A stretch of DNA of 8,955 nucleotides from Candidatus Methylomirabilota bacterium. Its GTDB lineage: Bacteria; Methylomirabilota; Methylomirabilia; Methylomirabilales; Methylomirabilaceae. Numbering within the stretch: the first letter of the stretch is position 1; each line of letters opens with the position of its first letter. Below are positions 1 to 7,137 of the stretch, one piece after another. The DNA is taken from NCBI GenBank assembly GCA_003105305.1, contig PQAQ01000127.1, positions 1 through 8,955 of the forward strand, given 5' to 3'. A program made the translations under genes and the position numbers. Under the pieces are notes generated by a model that searched no databases, was not told the origin of the DNA, and was given only the letters and a program-made list of their open reading frames with translations.

Positions 1-2247
1 CTGGATGGTCGAGATCCCCATCTTTGAGATGACCTTGAGGACGCCCTTGTTCAGCGCCTTGATGTAGTGTTTGACGGCCTGCTTGTGGTTAAGCCCGGGC
101 AGCAGCCCCTCACGGATCATGTCGTCGAGCGTCTCAAAGGCCAGATACGGGTTGATCGCGCCCGCGCCGTAGCCGATCAGCAGCGCCGCATGGTGGACCT
201 CGCGCGGCTCGCCGCTCTCGACCACCAGCCCGACCCTCGCCCGGGTTTCCTCACGGACCAGGTGATGGTGGACGCCGGCTGTCGCCAGGAGCGCCGGAAT
301 CGGCGCGAGTTCCTTGCAGACGCCCCGGTCGGAAAGGATGATGTAGGTATAGCCGTCCGCGATCGCCTGACTCGCCTTCCGGCACAACTCCTGGAGCGCC
401 CGCTCGAGGCCGCTGCCGCCTTCGGCCGTCGGGAACAGCATCGGCAGCGTAATCGATCGGAAGCCGGGCAGATCGACATGCCGGATCCGCGCGAGCTCCT
501 CATTATCCAGGACCGGCGTCTTCAACTTGATCTGGCGGCAACTCTCAGGTTCCGGCTTGAGCAGGTTGCGCTCCGGTCCGATGGTCGTCGCCATCTGGGT
601 GACCAACTCCTCGCGAATCGCATCCAGCGGCGGATTGGTCACCTGGGCGAAGAGCTGCTGGAAGTAGTCGTACAGCAGACGAGGGCGGTCCGACAGGACC
701 GCCAGCGCCGCGTCGTTTCCCATCGAGCCGACCGGCTCCTCCCCCTTCAACGCCATCGGGCTGAGGATGAGCCGCAGGTCCTCATGGGTATACCCGAAAA
801 GCTGCTGTCGCTGCAGGACGGTGTCGTGATCCGGTTCATGGACATGCGGGGGCGCCGGGAGCTCCTCAATCGGTATCAGATTCGCCTGCAGCCACCTCCG
901 ATAGGGGTGCTCAACGGCAAAGGCGCGCTTGAGTTCGGCATCATCGATAATCCGGCCGCGGGCGGTATCCACCAGGAAGATCCGCCCAGGGTGCAGGCGC
1001 TCCTTGAGCAGCACGTTATCCGGGGGGATGTCCAACACCCCCACCTCTGAGGCCATGACCACGAGGCCGTCTTTGGTCACGTAGTAGCGCGACGGGCGGA
1101 GTCCGTTCCGATCCAGCACCGCCCCGATGACGGTGCCGTCGGTGAATGCGATGGAGGCCGGCCCGTCCCACGGCTCCATCAGACAGCCGTGGTACTCGTA
1201 GAACGCCTTGCGCTCCTCGCTCATCGATTCGTGGCCGCTCCAGGCTTCCGGGATCATCATGAGGATCGCATGGGGCAGGGGACGGCCGGCCATCACCAGA
1301 AACTCCAGGACGTTGTCAAAGACTGCCGAGTCGCTCCCGCCCTCCAGCACGATCGGAAAGATCTTCTTGAGATCCGGCAGCAGGTCCGACTCGCACAGCG
1401 CCTCGCGCGCGCGCATCCAGTTGATGTTGCCGCGCAGCGTATTGATCTCGCCGTTGTGAGCCACATACCGATATGGGTGGGCCAGCGGCCAGGAGGGGAA
1501 GGTGTTGGTGGAAAAACGCTCGTGGACCAGCGCCAGCGCCGATTCGACCGCCGGGTCCGTCAGGTCCGGGAAGGTCGCCTCGATCTGGTTCCCGATGAGC
1601 ATCCCTTTATAGACCAGTGTGTTGGAAGAGAGGCTTGGAACATAGAAGAGCGTTCGCTGCGACAGGGTCGAACAGTACACGATGTGCTCGACCTGCTTAC
1701 GGATCATGTACAGCTTTCGTTCAAACGCCCGGTCATCCTGGATCGCGGGGCTGCGGCCGATAAAGATCTGCTTGAAGGTCGGCTTGGCGGCCCTGGCGGT
1801 CGGGCCGATCGGCGCGTCGTCGGTCGGTACGTCCCGCCACCCCAGGAGCGTCTGTCCTTCCTCCAGGGTGATCTCTTCAAAGATTGCCTGGCATTTGGCG
1901 GCCTGCGAAGGGTCCGTGGGAAGGAATACCAGTCCGGCGCCGTAGTAGCGCGGCGCCGGCAGGGTGAATCCGATGTGTTCGCACTCGCGGGCGAGGAAGG
2001 CGTGCGGCATCTGAATGAGGACGCCGGCCCCGTCGCCCGTATTCGGCTCGGAACCGGACGCGCCGCGGTGCAGCAGATTCTTCAGTACCGTCAGAGCCTG
2101 TTGAATAATGGCGTGGGACTTGCGTCCCTTGATATCCACGACGAAACCCACACCGCAGGCATCGTGCTCGTAGGTGGGATCGTACAGGCCTTGTGAGGAT
2201 GGGATACGGTCAGGGGCAGCAGACGCTGAATCCGCCTGGGTCGTCAC
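1..2247 (-). CDS. gltB: Glutamate synthase large (alpha) subunit, N-terminal half, runs off left edge
   Basis: Makes glutamate from glutamine and 2-oxoglutarate. The N-terminal class II amidotransferase domain releases ammonia from glutamine, which is channelled to the FMN/Fe-S synthase half; that half lies outside the window. Translating the minus strand from GTG 2247 gives 749 uninterrupted codons to base 1. Residues 1-30 look like the usual propeptide, with the nucleophile Cys31 in HDACGVGF. Other class II landmarks are GDGAG near residue 72, [13 protein letters not shown] from His242, HNGEIN at 264-269, GGSDSA from 303, [14 protein letters not shown] near 350 and [11 protein letters not shown] near 380. 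Residues about 470-749 correspond to the central domain. The full protein is normally about 1,500 residues, so roughly half is visible. The GTG start is chosen because GAAGGAG lies 6 bases upstream and leaves a propeptide of normal length. No frameshift seen. The family is certain; NADPH versus ferredoxin dependence cannot be judged from this half. Confidence 0.97.
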   Translation of the reverse strand, partial: MTTQADSASAAPDRIPSSQGLYDPTYEHDACGVGFVVDIKGRKSHAIIQQALTVLKNLLHRGASGSEPNTGDGAGVLIQMPHAFLARECEHIGFTLPAPRYYGAGLVFLPTDPSQAAKCQAIFEEITLEEGQTLLGWRDVPTDDAPIGPTARAAKPTFKQIFIGRSPAIQDDRAFERKLYMIRKQVEHIVYCSTLSQRTLFYVPSLSSNTLVYKGMLIGNQIEATFPDLTDPAVESALALVHERFSTNTFPSWPLAHPYRYVAHNGEINTLRGNINWMRAREALCESDLLPDLKKIFPIVLEGGSDSAVFDNVLEFLVMAGRPLPHAILMMIPEAWSGHESMSEERKAFYEYHGCLMEPWDGPASIAFTDGTVIGAVLDRNGLRPSRYYVTKDGLVVMASEVGVLDIPPDNVLLKERLHPGRIFLVDTARGRIIDDAELKRAFAVEHPYRRWLQANLIPIEELPAPPHVHEPDHDTVLQRQQLFGYTHEDLRLILSPMALKGEEPVGSMGNDAALAVLSDRPRLLYDYFQQLFAQVTNPPLDAIREELVTQMATTIGPERNLLKPEPESCRQIKLKTPVLDNEELARIRHVDLPGFRSITLPMLFPTAEGGSGLERALQELCRKASQAIADGYTYIILSDRGVCKELAPIPALLATAGVHHHLVREETRARVGLVVESGEPREVHHAALLIGYGAGAINPYLAFETLDDMIREGLLPGLNHKQAVKHYIKALNKGVLKVISKMGISTIQ

Positions 2248-2253
2248 GCAATT

Positions 2254-2260
2254 CTCCTTC
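2254..2260 (-). promoter_or_regulatory. Ribosome binding site that decides the gltB GTG start
   Basis: On the minus strand GAAGGAG is followed by a 6-base spacer and GTG at 2247. This strong Shine-Dalgarno match supports the GTG start. Confidence 0.8.
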
Positions 2261-2285
2261 TATCTTCCTGGATTCCGCTCAATAG

Positions 2286-2318
2286 CTATGCGACTTCACT
2301 ATAACTGAAACCGCATAG
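2286..2318. repeat. Perfect 7-bp inverted repeat straddling the proximal gltB promoter
   Basis: CTATGCG (2286-2292) and CGCATAG (2312-2318) are exact reverse complements separated by 19 bases. The gap holds the -10 box (2298-2303), and the left arm covers the predicted start site near 2290. Half-site centres are 26 bp apart, about two and a half helical turns. The position suits a repressor operator. The regulator is unknown and chance cannot be excluded for 7-bp arms. Confidence 0.35.
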
Positions 2319-2326
2319 TAAGTCAC
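2298..2326 (-). promoter_or_regulatory. Proximal sigma70-like promoter for gltB
   Basis: Minus strand: -35 GTGACT (2321-2326, 4 of 6 consensus), a spacer of exactly 17, and -10 TATAGT (2298-2303, 5 of 6). Transcription would start near 2290, giving a leader of about 43 nt before the gltB GTG. Assigned by eye from consensus match and position. Confidence 0.5.
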
Positions 2327-2431
2327 GCGAATTACAGCCGTCCTGAGTGCCGGAACATGTGCGCCCCGGGCTCTCCACAATACGCGGGAGCACGACTGCC
2401 GACAGAGTTCCGCACACAGAAAGGGGATAGT

Positions 2432-2460
2432 TTGATAGCGCTCTTCGATTCCACTGTCAA
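2432..2460 (-). promoter_or_regulatory. Distal sigma70-like promoter facing gltB
   Basis: Minus strand: perfect -35 TTGACA (2455-2460), spacer of 17, and -10 TATCAA (2432-2437, 4 of 6). The predicted start near 2425 lies about 178 nt upstream of the gltB GTG, leaving a long leader that passes through the proximal promoter. No other minus-strand gene is convincing here, so gltB is the likely target. Confidence 0.45.
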
Positions 2461-2466
2461 GTGGAA
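2449..2466. repeat. Perfect 7-bp hairpin/palindrome over the distal -35 box
   Basis: TTCCACT and AGTGGAA are separated by GTCA (7+4+7). The element contains the TTGACA of the distal minus-strand promoter. No U-run follows on either strand, so it is not an intrinsic terminator. An operator is the simpler reading. Confidence 0.4.
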
Positions 2467-2514
2467 AAGTCGTCAAGCGGTAGCAGCGAGACGTCAACCG
2501 CCCCGGGAGAGCTC

Positions 2515-2562
2515 ATGAAGAAACTCGGCTTGCATCCCGACATGTTGAGCGTTAGGTTATAA
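2515..2562 (+). other. Possible 15-codon upstream ORF before the PBP gene
   Basis: An ATG at 2515 preceded by GGGAG (5-base spacer) opens MKKLGLHPDMLSVRL and stops with TAA at 2560-2562, 11 bases before the TTG start of the penicillin-binding protein. It has a better ribosome site than the PBP start itself, so it could serve as a translated leader that reloads ribosomes onto the PBP start. Equally it may be chance; no regulatory codon run (such as repeated Leu, Trp or His) is seen. Confidence 0.2.
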
Positions 2563-2573
2563 GAGAAGCGACG

Positions 2574-5030
2574 TTGAAGACACCGCTGACTGTTGCGAGA
2601 ACCGGCATGAAGGTGGTCATTGCTGGGTTCACGATGATCCTGAGAAATCGGCGCGAGTGGGTGGACGAACTGAAAAAGGCCGCCCGACCGGTTGCCCCGA
2701 TCCTGTCGGCCCTTTTTCTCCTCATCGTTCCTATCCTCTCCGGCGGGCTGCTTGCCCTGTGTCTGAACGGCTTTTTCGCATGGCCGGATTTCTCGCGGAT
2801 ACAGGACCGCCGTGAAACGAGTCTGCTGTACGCGGAGCACGGGGAGGTGCTGAGAGACTACTGCACCTACTGCCGCGAGATCGCGGCGCTGAATGAGATG
2901 GGATACTTCCCGAAGCTGGCGGTTCTGATCGAAGACAAAGGGTTTGAAAGGCGGTTGACACCGGTCAGCAGCCGCGGTGTCTTACGAGCGTTGTGGCTGG
3001 ATCTGAAGACGCTCAGCCTCCAGCAGGGAGGGTCAACCATCACCCAGCAGGTTGCGCGCATCCTGTTTGCGGAAGAGGAACTCCGCCACGAGCAGGAACG
3101 CAAGACCTTGAGCGCCAAATTTTGGCGGAAGGGGCGAGAGCTCTGGTTCGCGATGCTGCTTGAGGGACACGTAGAGAGAAATAAGATCCTCGAGCTGTAC
3201 CTCAATCATATCTTTTGCGGACACGGGCGATACGGGGTGAAGGCCTGCAGTCAGTACTACTTCCGCAAGGCGCCGGCCGATCTGTCGATCGCGGAGGCCG
3301 CGATGGTGATCGGGACGTGGCGCGCGCCGCAGCACTCTCCCTTCATCAATCCGGAAGAGGCGTTGAAACTTCGGAGCAGAGTGCTCGATCAACTCGCCGG
3401 CGAACGTATTATTACGAGAGTGCAGGCCGACGAATGGCGCGCGCTGCCGCTTCCCCAGCGGTATGAGCGCGACCCATGCCGAGCGTTCCATGCGGCTGAA
3501 TTCGTCCGACGACGGATTGTTCAGACAACGCGTCTGGTCGATCAGGGGCTGAAGGTGCATACCAGCATCAACTGTGGTTGGCAGCGAGCGGCAGCCGATG
3601 CGCTGCACGAGTCGATGGAGACGATGAAGGCCCGGAATCCTGCGTTGACGGATCTGTGGGGGGCCGCGGTTCTCATCGATGCCAGGACCGGGGCGATTAA
3701 GATCTTTACACAGGAGCCCGCATTTCAGGAAAATGAATATCTGCTGAACCAGATGAAGCGACACTGCGGGTCGGCCTGCAAACCATTTTTTTATGCGACC
3801 TGGCTGTTGAAGGGTGGCAGGCTTTCGTGTCAGGATCAGGGTGCCGGGCCATGTCTTTTGGACGATTCCTATGGTGCGACAGACGGAAAATCGGCGCTCT
3901 CGCTCGCCATGGGCGGGGGCCGCAGGCATCGCATCCAAAACTTTCCGTATGAATCACTGGTGCGATATGCGGGAATCACCGAGCCGATCCGCTGCCTCGC
4001 CGAATCGCGCAACGCCTGCACCATGAGCGCGATCAGGGACGTTCGAAGCGCCGTTCGAGGTTCACGGGTACCGAGAACTGTGTACAAGGAGGAGATACTC
4101 GCGCTGATGGCTCGGCTCGGCATCCAACTGCCGACGATGGATCCGGAACGAGCCGGGCGAGAAGGGATCCAGCTCATTACGCCCGAGGTTACCCGCCGGT
4201 TCGGGCTGCCGGAGCATACCATCGATCCCGGACTGACGGTCGCGATAGGCTCGATTGACGTATCGCCCCTCGATATGGCCGTTGCTCTGGCCGGACTTAT
4301 GGGGGGCCGTGTCGAACCCTACGCGATCGAAGAGATCGAGGCGCCATCCGGTGATGTTGTCTACGATACGACGCCCACAGCGCCTGAGAATGTGTTTCAG
4401 AAGATTGTCGAAGAGGAGTTGGCGGCGAAGCTTCAATCGGAAAAGATCCGAAGCGGCCTCAGCGCCGAGCTGATGGTCGAAGAAAAGAAAAAGATCGAGG
4501 CGGACGCCGGGCAGGAGGCTGACAAGTTTGCGCTGGCCATGATCCGCGGGCTTCGCGCGCCTGTTGAGTTTGCGCACGGGACCGCAAGGCTTGCGACAAC
4601 GGGTGATCCGGGGCGAGGCATACCCAGGCTGGATTTCCCGGTGATCGGCAAGACCGGTACGGCGACTAACGAAGAAGGGGAAACCACCGACAACTGGTTC
4701 TACGGTTGTTCGCCCTCCTACTGCATGGCGGTCTGGATCGGGCGGAAAAAGAAGCTGCCCATGGAAACGGTCGTCGAGACGCCAGACGGGAGGCAGGTCA
4801 AGGTGCAAGAGACCGGCGGCCGTAATGCGCTTCCCGTATTTATCAAGACGATGCGGACGGTCTATCGGAATCGCCCCACGGAACAATTCCCCGAGGCAAC
4901 GGACCCAAAGAAACCGTTTCTCTTTTTTCTGCCGTGGTCGCCTTCTCCTCTTGTCGTACCGGAGGCAGAGGCAAGCGCTCCGCGCGGGAGAGAAGAAGAG
5001 ACGGCTGCGGGTGACCGAGATGATTTCTAG
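2574..5030 (+). CDS. Class A penicillin-binding protein (bifunctional GT51 transglycosylase / transpeptidase)
   Basis: Polymerises lipid II into glycan strands and cross-links the stem peptides on the outer face of the inner membrane. With the TTG start it has 818 residues: a short basic N-terminus, one membrane anchor (about 39-68), then a GT51 domain with EDKGF (catalytic Glu120), GGSTITQQ (152-159), RKGRE (185-189) and KILELYLN (204-211). The transpeptidase domain has SACK (nucleophile Ser400, Lys403), SRN (478-480) and KTGT (693-696). All catalytic motifs are intact, so it should be active. Unusual points: 14 cysteines on the outer side, including YCTYC (97-100) and one inside SxxK; a long SxN-to-KTG distance (215 residues) with a charged, probably helical segment about 605-655; and Arg where GT51 motif I usually has His. 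Start is uncertain: TTG 2574 and ATG 2607 (807 residues) both have weak ribosome sites. The stop overlaps the next gene by 11 bases. The PBP1 subclass was not assigned. Confidence 0.93.
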   Translation: MKTPLTVARTGMKVVIAGFTMILRNRREWVDELKKAARPVAPILSALFLLIVPILSGGLLALCLNGFFAWPDFSRIQDRRETSLLYAEHGEVLRDYCTYCREIAALNEMGYFPKLAVLIEDKGFERRLTPVSSRGVLRALWLDLKTLSLQQGGSTITQQVARILFAEEELRHEQERKTLSAKFWRKGRELWFAMLLEGHVERNKILELYLNHIFCGHGRYGVKACSQYYFRKAPADLSIAEAAMVIGTWRAPQHSPFINPEEALKLRSRVLDQLAGERIITRVQADEWRALPLPQRYERDPCRAFHAAEFVRRRIVQTTRLVDQGLKVHTSINCGWQRAAADALHESMETMKARNPALTDLWGAAVLIDARTGAIKIFTQEPAFQENEYLLNQMKRHCGSACKPFFYATWLLKGGRLSCQDQGAGPCLLDDSYGATDGKSALSLAMGGGRRHRIQNFPYESLVRYAGITEPIRCLAESRNACTMSAIRDVRSAVRGSRVPRTVYKEEILALMARLGIQLPTMDPERAGREGIQLITPEVTRRFGLPEHTIDPGLTVAIGSIDVSPLDMAVALAGLMGGRVEPYAIEEIEAPSGDVVYDTTPTAPENVFQKIVEEELAAKLQSEKIRSGLSAELMVEEKKKIEADAGQEADKFALAMIRGLRAPVEFAHGTARLATTGDPGRGIPRLDFPVIGKTGTATNEEGETTDNWFYGCSPSYCMAVWIGRKKKLPMETVVETPDGRQVKVQETGGRNALPVFIKTMRTVYRNRPTEQFPEATDPKKPFLFFLPWSPSPLVVPEAEASAPRGREEETAAGDRDDF

Positions 5031-6414
5031 CCGTCAACGGCGAAGGCCGGGAGATTCGAGGACGGGGTATGGCGACGTGTGGGGCCGCGGCTGCCTTCGG
5101 ATCGCGGGTATAGTCGTATTCCTGTTTGGAATGCTCGCGCCGGGTTTCCAGGCGTCGGCTCAGCCCGCGCTCATCGAGAAGATCAAAGAGGCGCGAAACC
5201 GGCTGGAAGAACTGGAGTTGAACCATCAGGTGACAACGGTCCGTGAGGCAGCGCCCGTTGTGAGGCGATCCAAGGGGCGGAGGCGAAAACCGGCGTTGCG
5301 CTACGTTACGCTCCAGGCGCTGACGCGAGACGTTGCGGTGACGGGACTCAATCTGAAAACCGGCGAGTCAAGAGATTTTATATTTCAGGAAACGGTGTTG
5401 CTGGAGCGTAACAAGCGCCCTCAGGTGAAGCCTCCTCAAGTTATTGCCAGGGGGAGCAATTGCGAACTGACCTGGCGCGGCGGGAGCCGTTGGGGCTTTA
5501 ACAGGGATCTTCTGCTGACCTGCAACGGTGAAGATTTCGTCATTATCAACCTGACGATGTGGACCGCCCGCACAGCGCGCAGCGTGGTGGTCGATCAAAA
5601 AACCGGTAAGCGGACGTGCCGGCAGGGTCTCCCCGAACAGATCATCAGCTCCTATGTTCCGTATTCCCCGGAGCTCCATACGCCGGATGTAGCGGATGCG
5701 GGTCGTCGATATCTGGAGCGAGTGATCGTACAGGCGCTCCAGGATCTGGATGATCTGAACATACGATCCAAGACATTTACCGACGAGAATCTGAGCGAAC
5801 TCGCCTCAATCGAGTTCATCCATGCACTGCTGGTTGATGAGCATACCGATCCGAATGAGTTTAAAAAAAATCAGACAAATGGGTCGCTGTCCCGGCTTAT
5901 TGAACGATATTGGGTGGAGGTCGCCCTCAATCAGGACTCAGCGTTCGGATTGAGTGTGTCTCCGGCCGGCGCAACGGGGATCAGCCAGTTTATCTGTCCG
6001 ACCTATGCGCGAATTCTCGACGAATCCCCGGAAGTCAGGCTTGATCCGGTATTTGTGCGTGGCATGCAAGACCATGTCAATGCCGTGAAGGCATCGATTA
6101 CCCTTTTTGACTCCGATATGTCGTCGTGGTGGACCCCGACGGTCAAAAAAGTCTGCTCCGTTGCCGTTGAAATGCTCGAAGACTGCTGGGCCGCCTCCTA
6201 TAACGGGGGTCCGAATAGACTTAATAGGGTGATTGCAAAGCGCGGGATGAGCTGGGTGAAAAGAGAGGCAACCATTCGGAATGCGCGCCGCTACTTCGCG
6301 TCGCGGCTCAAAGAAGAAACCTTTACCTATCTCGACAAGCTTCGGAGTATCCGGGAATACCTTGTTGCGCTTGAAATGAACAGGCAACCCGACCCCGCGT
6401 CCAGCGAGCCTTAA
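5020..6414 (+). CDS. Exported SLT-fold (lytic transglycosylase-like) protein with Asp at the catalytic position
   Basis: 464 residues. The ATG overlaps the PBP stop codon region (bases 5020-5030), which suggests translational coupling; GGGTGA lies 5 bases upstream. The long basic N-terminus and hydrophobic segment (26-40) end in ASA47, a likely signal peptidase site; GTG 5077 would give a shorter signal and is an alternative start. Next come a short coiled-coil-like helix (49-70), a basic patch (82-90), an unrecognised probably beta-rich domain (about 92-215, with Cys148, Cys168 and Cys200), and a C-terminal SLT-like domain (about 260-450). That domain shows QDSAF (305-309), SPAGATGISQF (314-324) and ASYNGGPNRL (392-401), matching the ESxF, S-x-x-GAxGxxQ and AYNxGPxxV motifs of Slt/MltD enzymes. 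Where the family has the catalytic Glu, this protein has Asp306 (GAC at 5935-5937), and the following loop is one residue shorter. It may be weakly active, inactive and glycan-binding, or use another acid such as Glu300. Confidence 0.82.
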   Translation: MISSRQRRRPGDSRTGYGDVWGRGCLRIAGIVVFLFGMLAPGFQASAQPALIEKIKEARNRLEELELNHQVTTVREAAPVVRRSKGRRRKPALRYVTLQALTRDVAVTGLNLKTGESRDFIFQETVLLERNKRPQVKPPQVIARGSNCELTWRGGSRWGFNRDLLLTCNGEDFVIINLTMWTARTARSVVVDQKTGKRTCRQGLPEQIISSYVPYSPELHTPDVADAGRRYLERVIVQALQDLDDLNIRSKTFTDENLSELASIEFIHALLVDEHTDPNEFKKNQTNGSLSRLIERYWVEVALNQDSAFGLSVSPAGATGISQFICPTYARILDESPEVRLDPVFVRGMQDHVNAVKASITLFDSDMSSWWTPTVKKVCSVAVEMLEDCWAASYNGGPNRLNRVIAKRGMSWVKREATIRNARRYFASRLKEETFTYLDKLRSIREYLVALEMNRQPDPASSEP

Positions 6415-6444
6415 AAGGAATGAGGGAGGGCGCCGGGCCGCAAA

Positions 6445-6864
6445 TCAACGAACGGCTCTCCCGAGCGGCCGCGATCCTGCCACCTCGGTAAACGTTCGAA
6501 TATACGCGACCAGATCCTTAATCTGTGGCTCGGTGAACTCCAGAGCGAACGCCGGCATACCTGCGTTCCCGCCCGCCTTAATCGATTGCATGAGTTGGCT
6601 ATCCTGCCGAGTCTGCATGAAAGCCGGGTCAGCCAAGTTCGGCATCTTGAGCCAACCGGGAATAAGTGTGAAGAGCCTTGCCTGCCATCCGTCGCCTTTT
6701 CCACCCGAGCCGTGGCATCGGGCGCAATGGGAGGAGTAAATCGCCTCCCCGCTTTTTCCGCCCTGGTTTCCGGCGCCGGAGGCCGGCGATACCGACGCGA
6801 CAACCAACAGCGCAACTGCGACAAACCACTGGTAACGGAGTCGAGACAGCATCATGGTAAGCAA
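6445..6864 (-). CDS. Small exported monohaem cytochrome c (class I)
   Basis: A periplasmic or membrane-tethered electron carrier; its partner is unknown. Of 139 residues, 1-31 are a signal peptide or anchor (hydrophobic about 13-24, small residues at SPASGA). The haem site is CARCH (47-51: Cys47, Cys50, His51), in the typical context of a helix ending SSHCARCHG. NAGMPAFA supplies the probable axial Met103, and the C-terminal helix TEPQIKDLVAYIRTF (111-125) is characteristic of the family. The TTG start at 6864 is preferred over the ATG codons at 6855 and 6852 because AGGGAGGG lies 8 bases before it and 17 or more before the ATGs. It is convergent with the SLT-fold gene, with only 30 bases between stops and no clear terminator. 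It is transcribed alone, so it is not part of a visible oxidase or denitrification operon. Confidence 0.92.
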   Translation of the reverse strand: MLTMMLSRLRYQWFVAVALLVVASVSPASGAGNQGGKSGEAIYSSHCARCHGSGGKGDGWQARLFTLIPGWLKMPNLADPAFMQTRQDSQLMQSIKAGGNAGMPAFALEFTEPQIKDLVAYIRTFTEVAGSRPLGRAVR

Positions 6865-6872
6865 GTTCGTAG

Positions 6873-6880
6873 CCCTCCCT
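6873..6880 (-). promoter_or_regulatory. Ribosome binding site pointing to a TTG start for the cytochrome
   Basis: Minus strand AGGGAGGG, 8-base spacer, then TTG at 6864. The nearby ATGs would be 17 and 20 bases away, too far for normal initiation. Confidence 0.65.
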
Positions 6881-6902
6881 GGGTTCGAGTAGGTGACGCA
6901 GG

Positions 6903-6917
6903 GTAATGAGTCATTAC
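6903..6917. repeat. Perfect 15-base palindrome in the cytochrome leader
   Basis: GTAATGA-G-TCATTAC, exact 7+1+7 symmetry. It lies about 24-38 bases downstream of the predicted cytochrome transcription start. Tight odd-length symmetry like this is typical of a homodimeric regulator site. The regulator is unknown. Confidence 0.45.
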
Positions 6918-6947
6918 GCTCTACACGCCACGACGATTACAAATCAC

Positions 6948-6976
6948 AATATACGCGACTCCGGTTGCACCAACAA
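6948..6976 (-). promoter_or_regulatory. Sigma70-like promoter for the cytochrome c gene
   Basis: Minus strand: -35 TTGTTG (6971-6976, 3 of 6), spacer of 17, -10 TATATT (6948-6953, 5 of 6). The predicted start near 6941 gives a 5' leader of about 77 nt. The weak -35 would fit an activator-dependent promoter, but that is inference. Confidence 0.4.
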
Positions 6977-6983
6977 TCGGGCG

Positions 6984-7012
6984 ATCGACTCATTTGTCGA
7001 TGCAAGTGCATC
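6984..7012. repeat. Two overlapping perfect palindromes
   Basis: ATCGAC-TCATTT-GTCGAT (6984-7001) and GATGCA-AG-TGCATC (6999-7012) share the bases GAT. Both have 6-bp perfect arms. They lie just upstream of the cytochrome -35 box and about 90 bases upstream of the plus-strand promoter, where an activator or shared regulator could bind. As single-stranded structures the two are mutually exclusive only at the 3 shared bases. Confidence 0.35.
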
Positions 7013-7049
7013 ATACGCAGCCCGGCGACGTTACATCTTGTCGCAAGGC

Positions 7050-7073
7050 CTTATTCAGGGCGCAGATAATAAG
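7050..7073. repeat. 6-bp inverted repeat upstream of the plus-strand promoter
   Basis: CTTATT (7050-7055) and AATAAG (7068-7073) are exact reverse complements with a 12-base gap, ending 20 bases before the -35 box at 7094. Short arms make chance plausible. Confidence 0.25.
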
Positions 7074-7093
7074 TGCGGATCATGTTTTCTATC

Positions 7094-7122
7094 TTGACAG
7101 AAGCGTGAAGCGCGCCTATCTT
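7094..7122 (+). promoter_or_regulatory. Sigma70-like promoter for the 95-residue protein gene
   Basis: Perfect -35 TTGACA (7094-7099), spacer of exactly 17, -10 TATCTT (7117-7122, 4 of 6). The predicted start near 7129 leaves a leader of about 94 nt before the ATG at 7223. Best promoter candidate in the window. Confidence 0.6.
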
Positions 7123-7137
7123 ACGGGTGAAGTTCAA

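Larger units (their letters stand above)
2248..2573. other. Divergent intergenic region, gltB / PBP
   Basis: 326 bases between the two divergent starts. It holds the gltB ribosome site, two minus-strand promoter candidates, two perfect inverted repeats and the short upstream ORF. An imperfect inverted repeat (GTGCGCCC about 2355 / GGGAGCAC about 2389) is also present. No convincing plus-strand promoter for the PBP was found: the best string, TTGCAT-17-TAGGTT at 2530-2558, matches only 3 of 6 in each box. No RNA gene seen. Confidence 0.6.

Noticed and set aside
67..2196. Long plus-strand ORFs (327 and 335 codons) opposite gltB
   Set aside because: They lie antisense to an unmistakable gltB and their translations are rich in Arg, Gln and His without any domain signature, as expected for the complement of GC-rich coding DNA.
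2530..2558. Plus-strand promoter TTGCAT-17-TAGGTT for the PBP
   Set aside because: Only 3 of 6 matches in each box; no better than chance in this stretch.
2457..2840. Minus-strand 127-codon ORF across the PBP start, with a 72-codon neighbour at 2279-2497
   Set aside because: They overlap the PBP 5' end and the promoter region, have no ribosome site I could see and no recognisable protein features.
4825..5019. 65-residue N-terminal extension of the SLT-fold protein from ATG 4825
   Set aside because: It lies wholly inside the PBP coding sequence, reads as an Arg-rich shadow frame, and would bury the signal peptide that starts properly from ATG 5020.
6415..6444. Terminator between the convergent SLT-fold and cytochrome genes
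   Set aside because: The 30 bases are GC-rich but show no stable stem followed by a U-run on either strand.
6906..7097. 63-codon plus-strand ORF in the intergenic region
   Set aside because: No ribosome site, starts within a palindrome, and covers the cytochrome promoter; no protein-like pattern.
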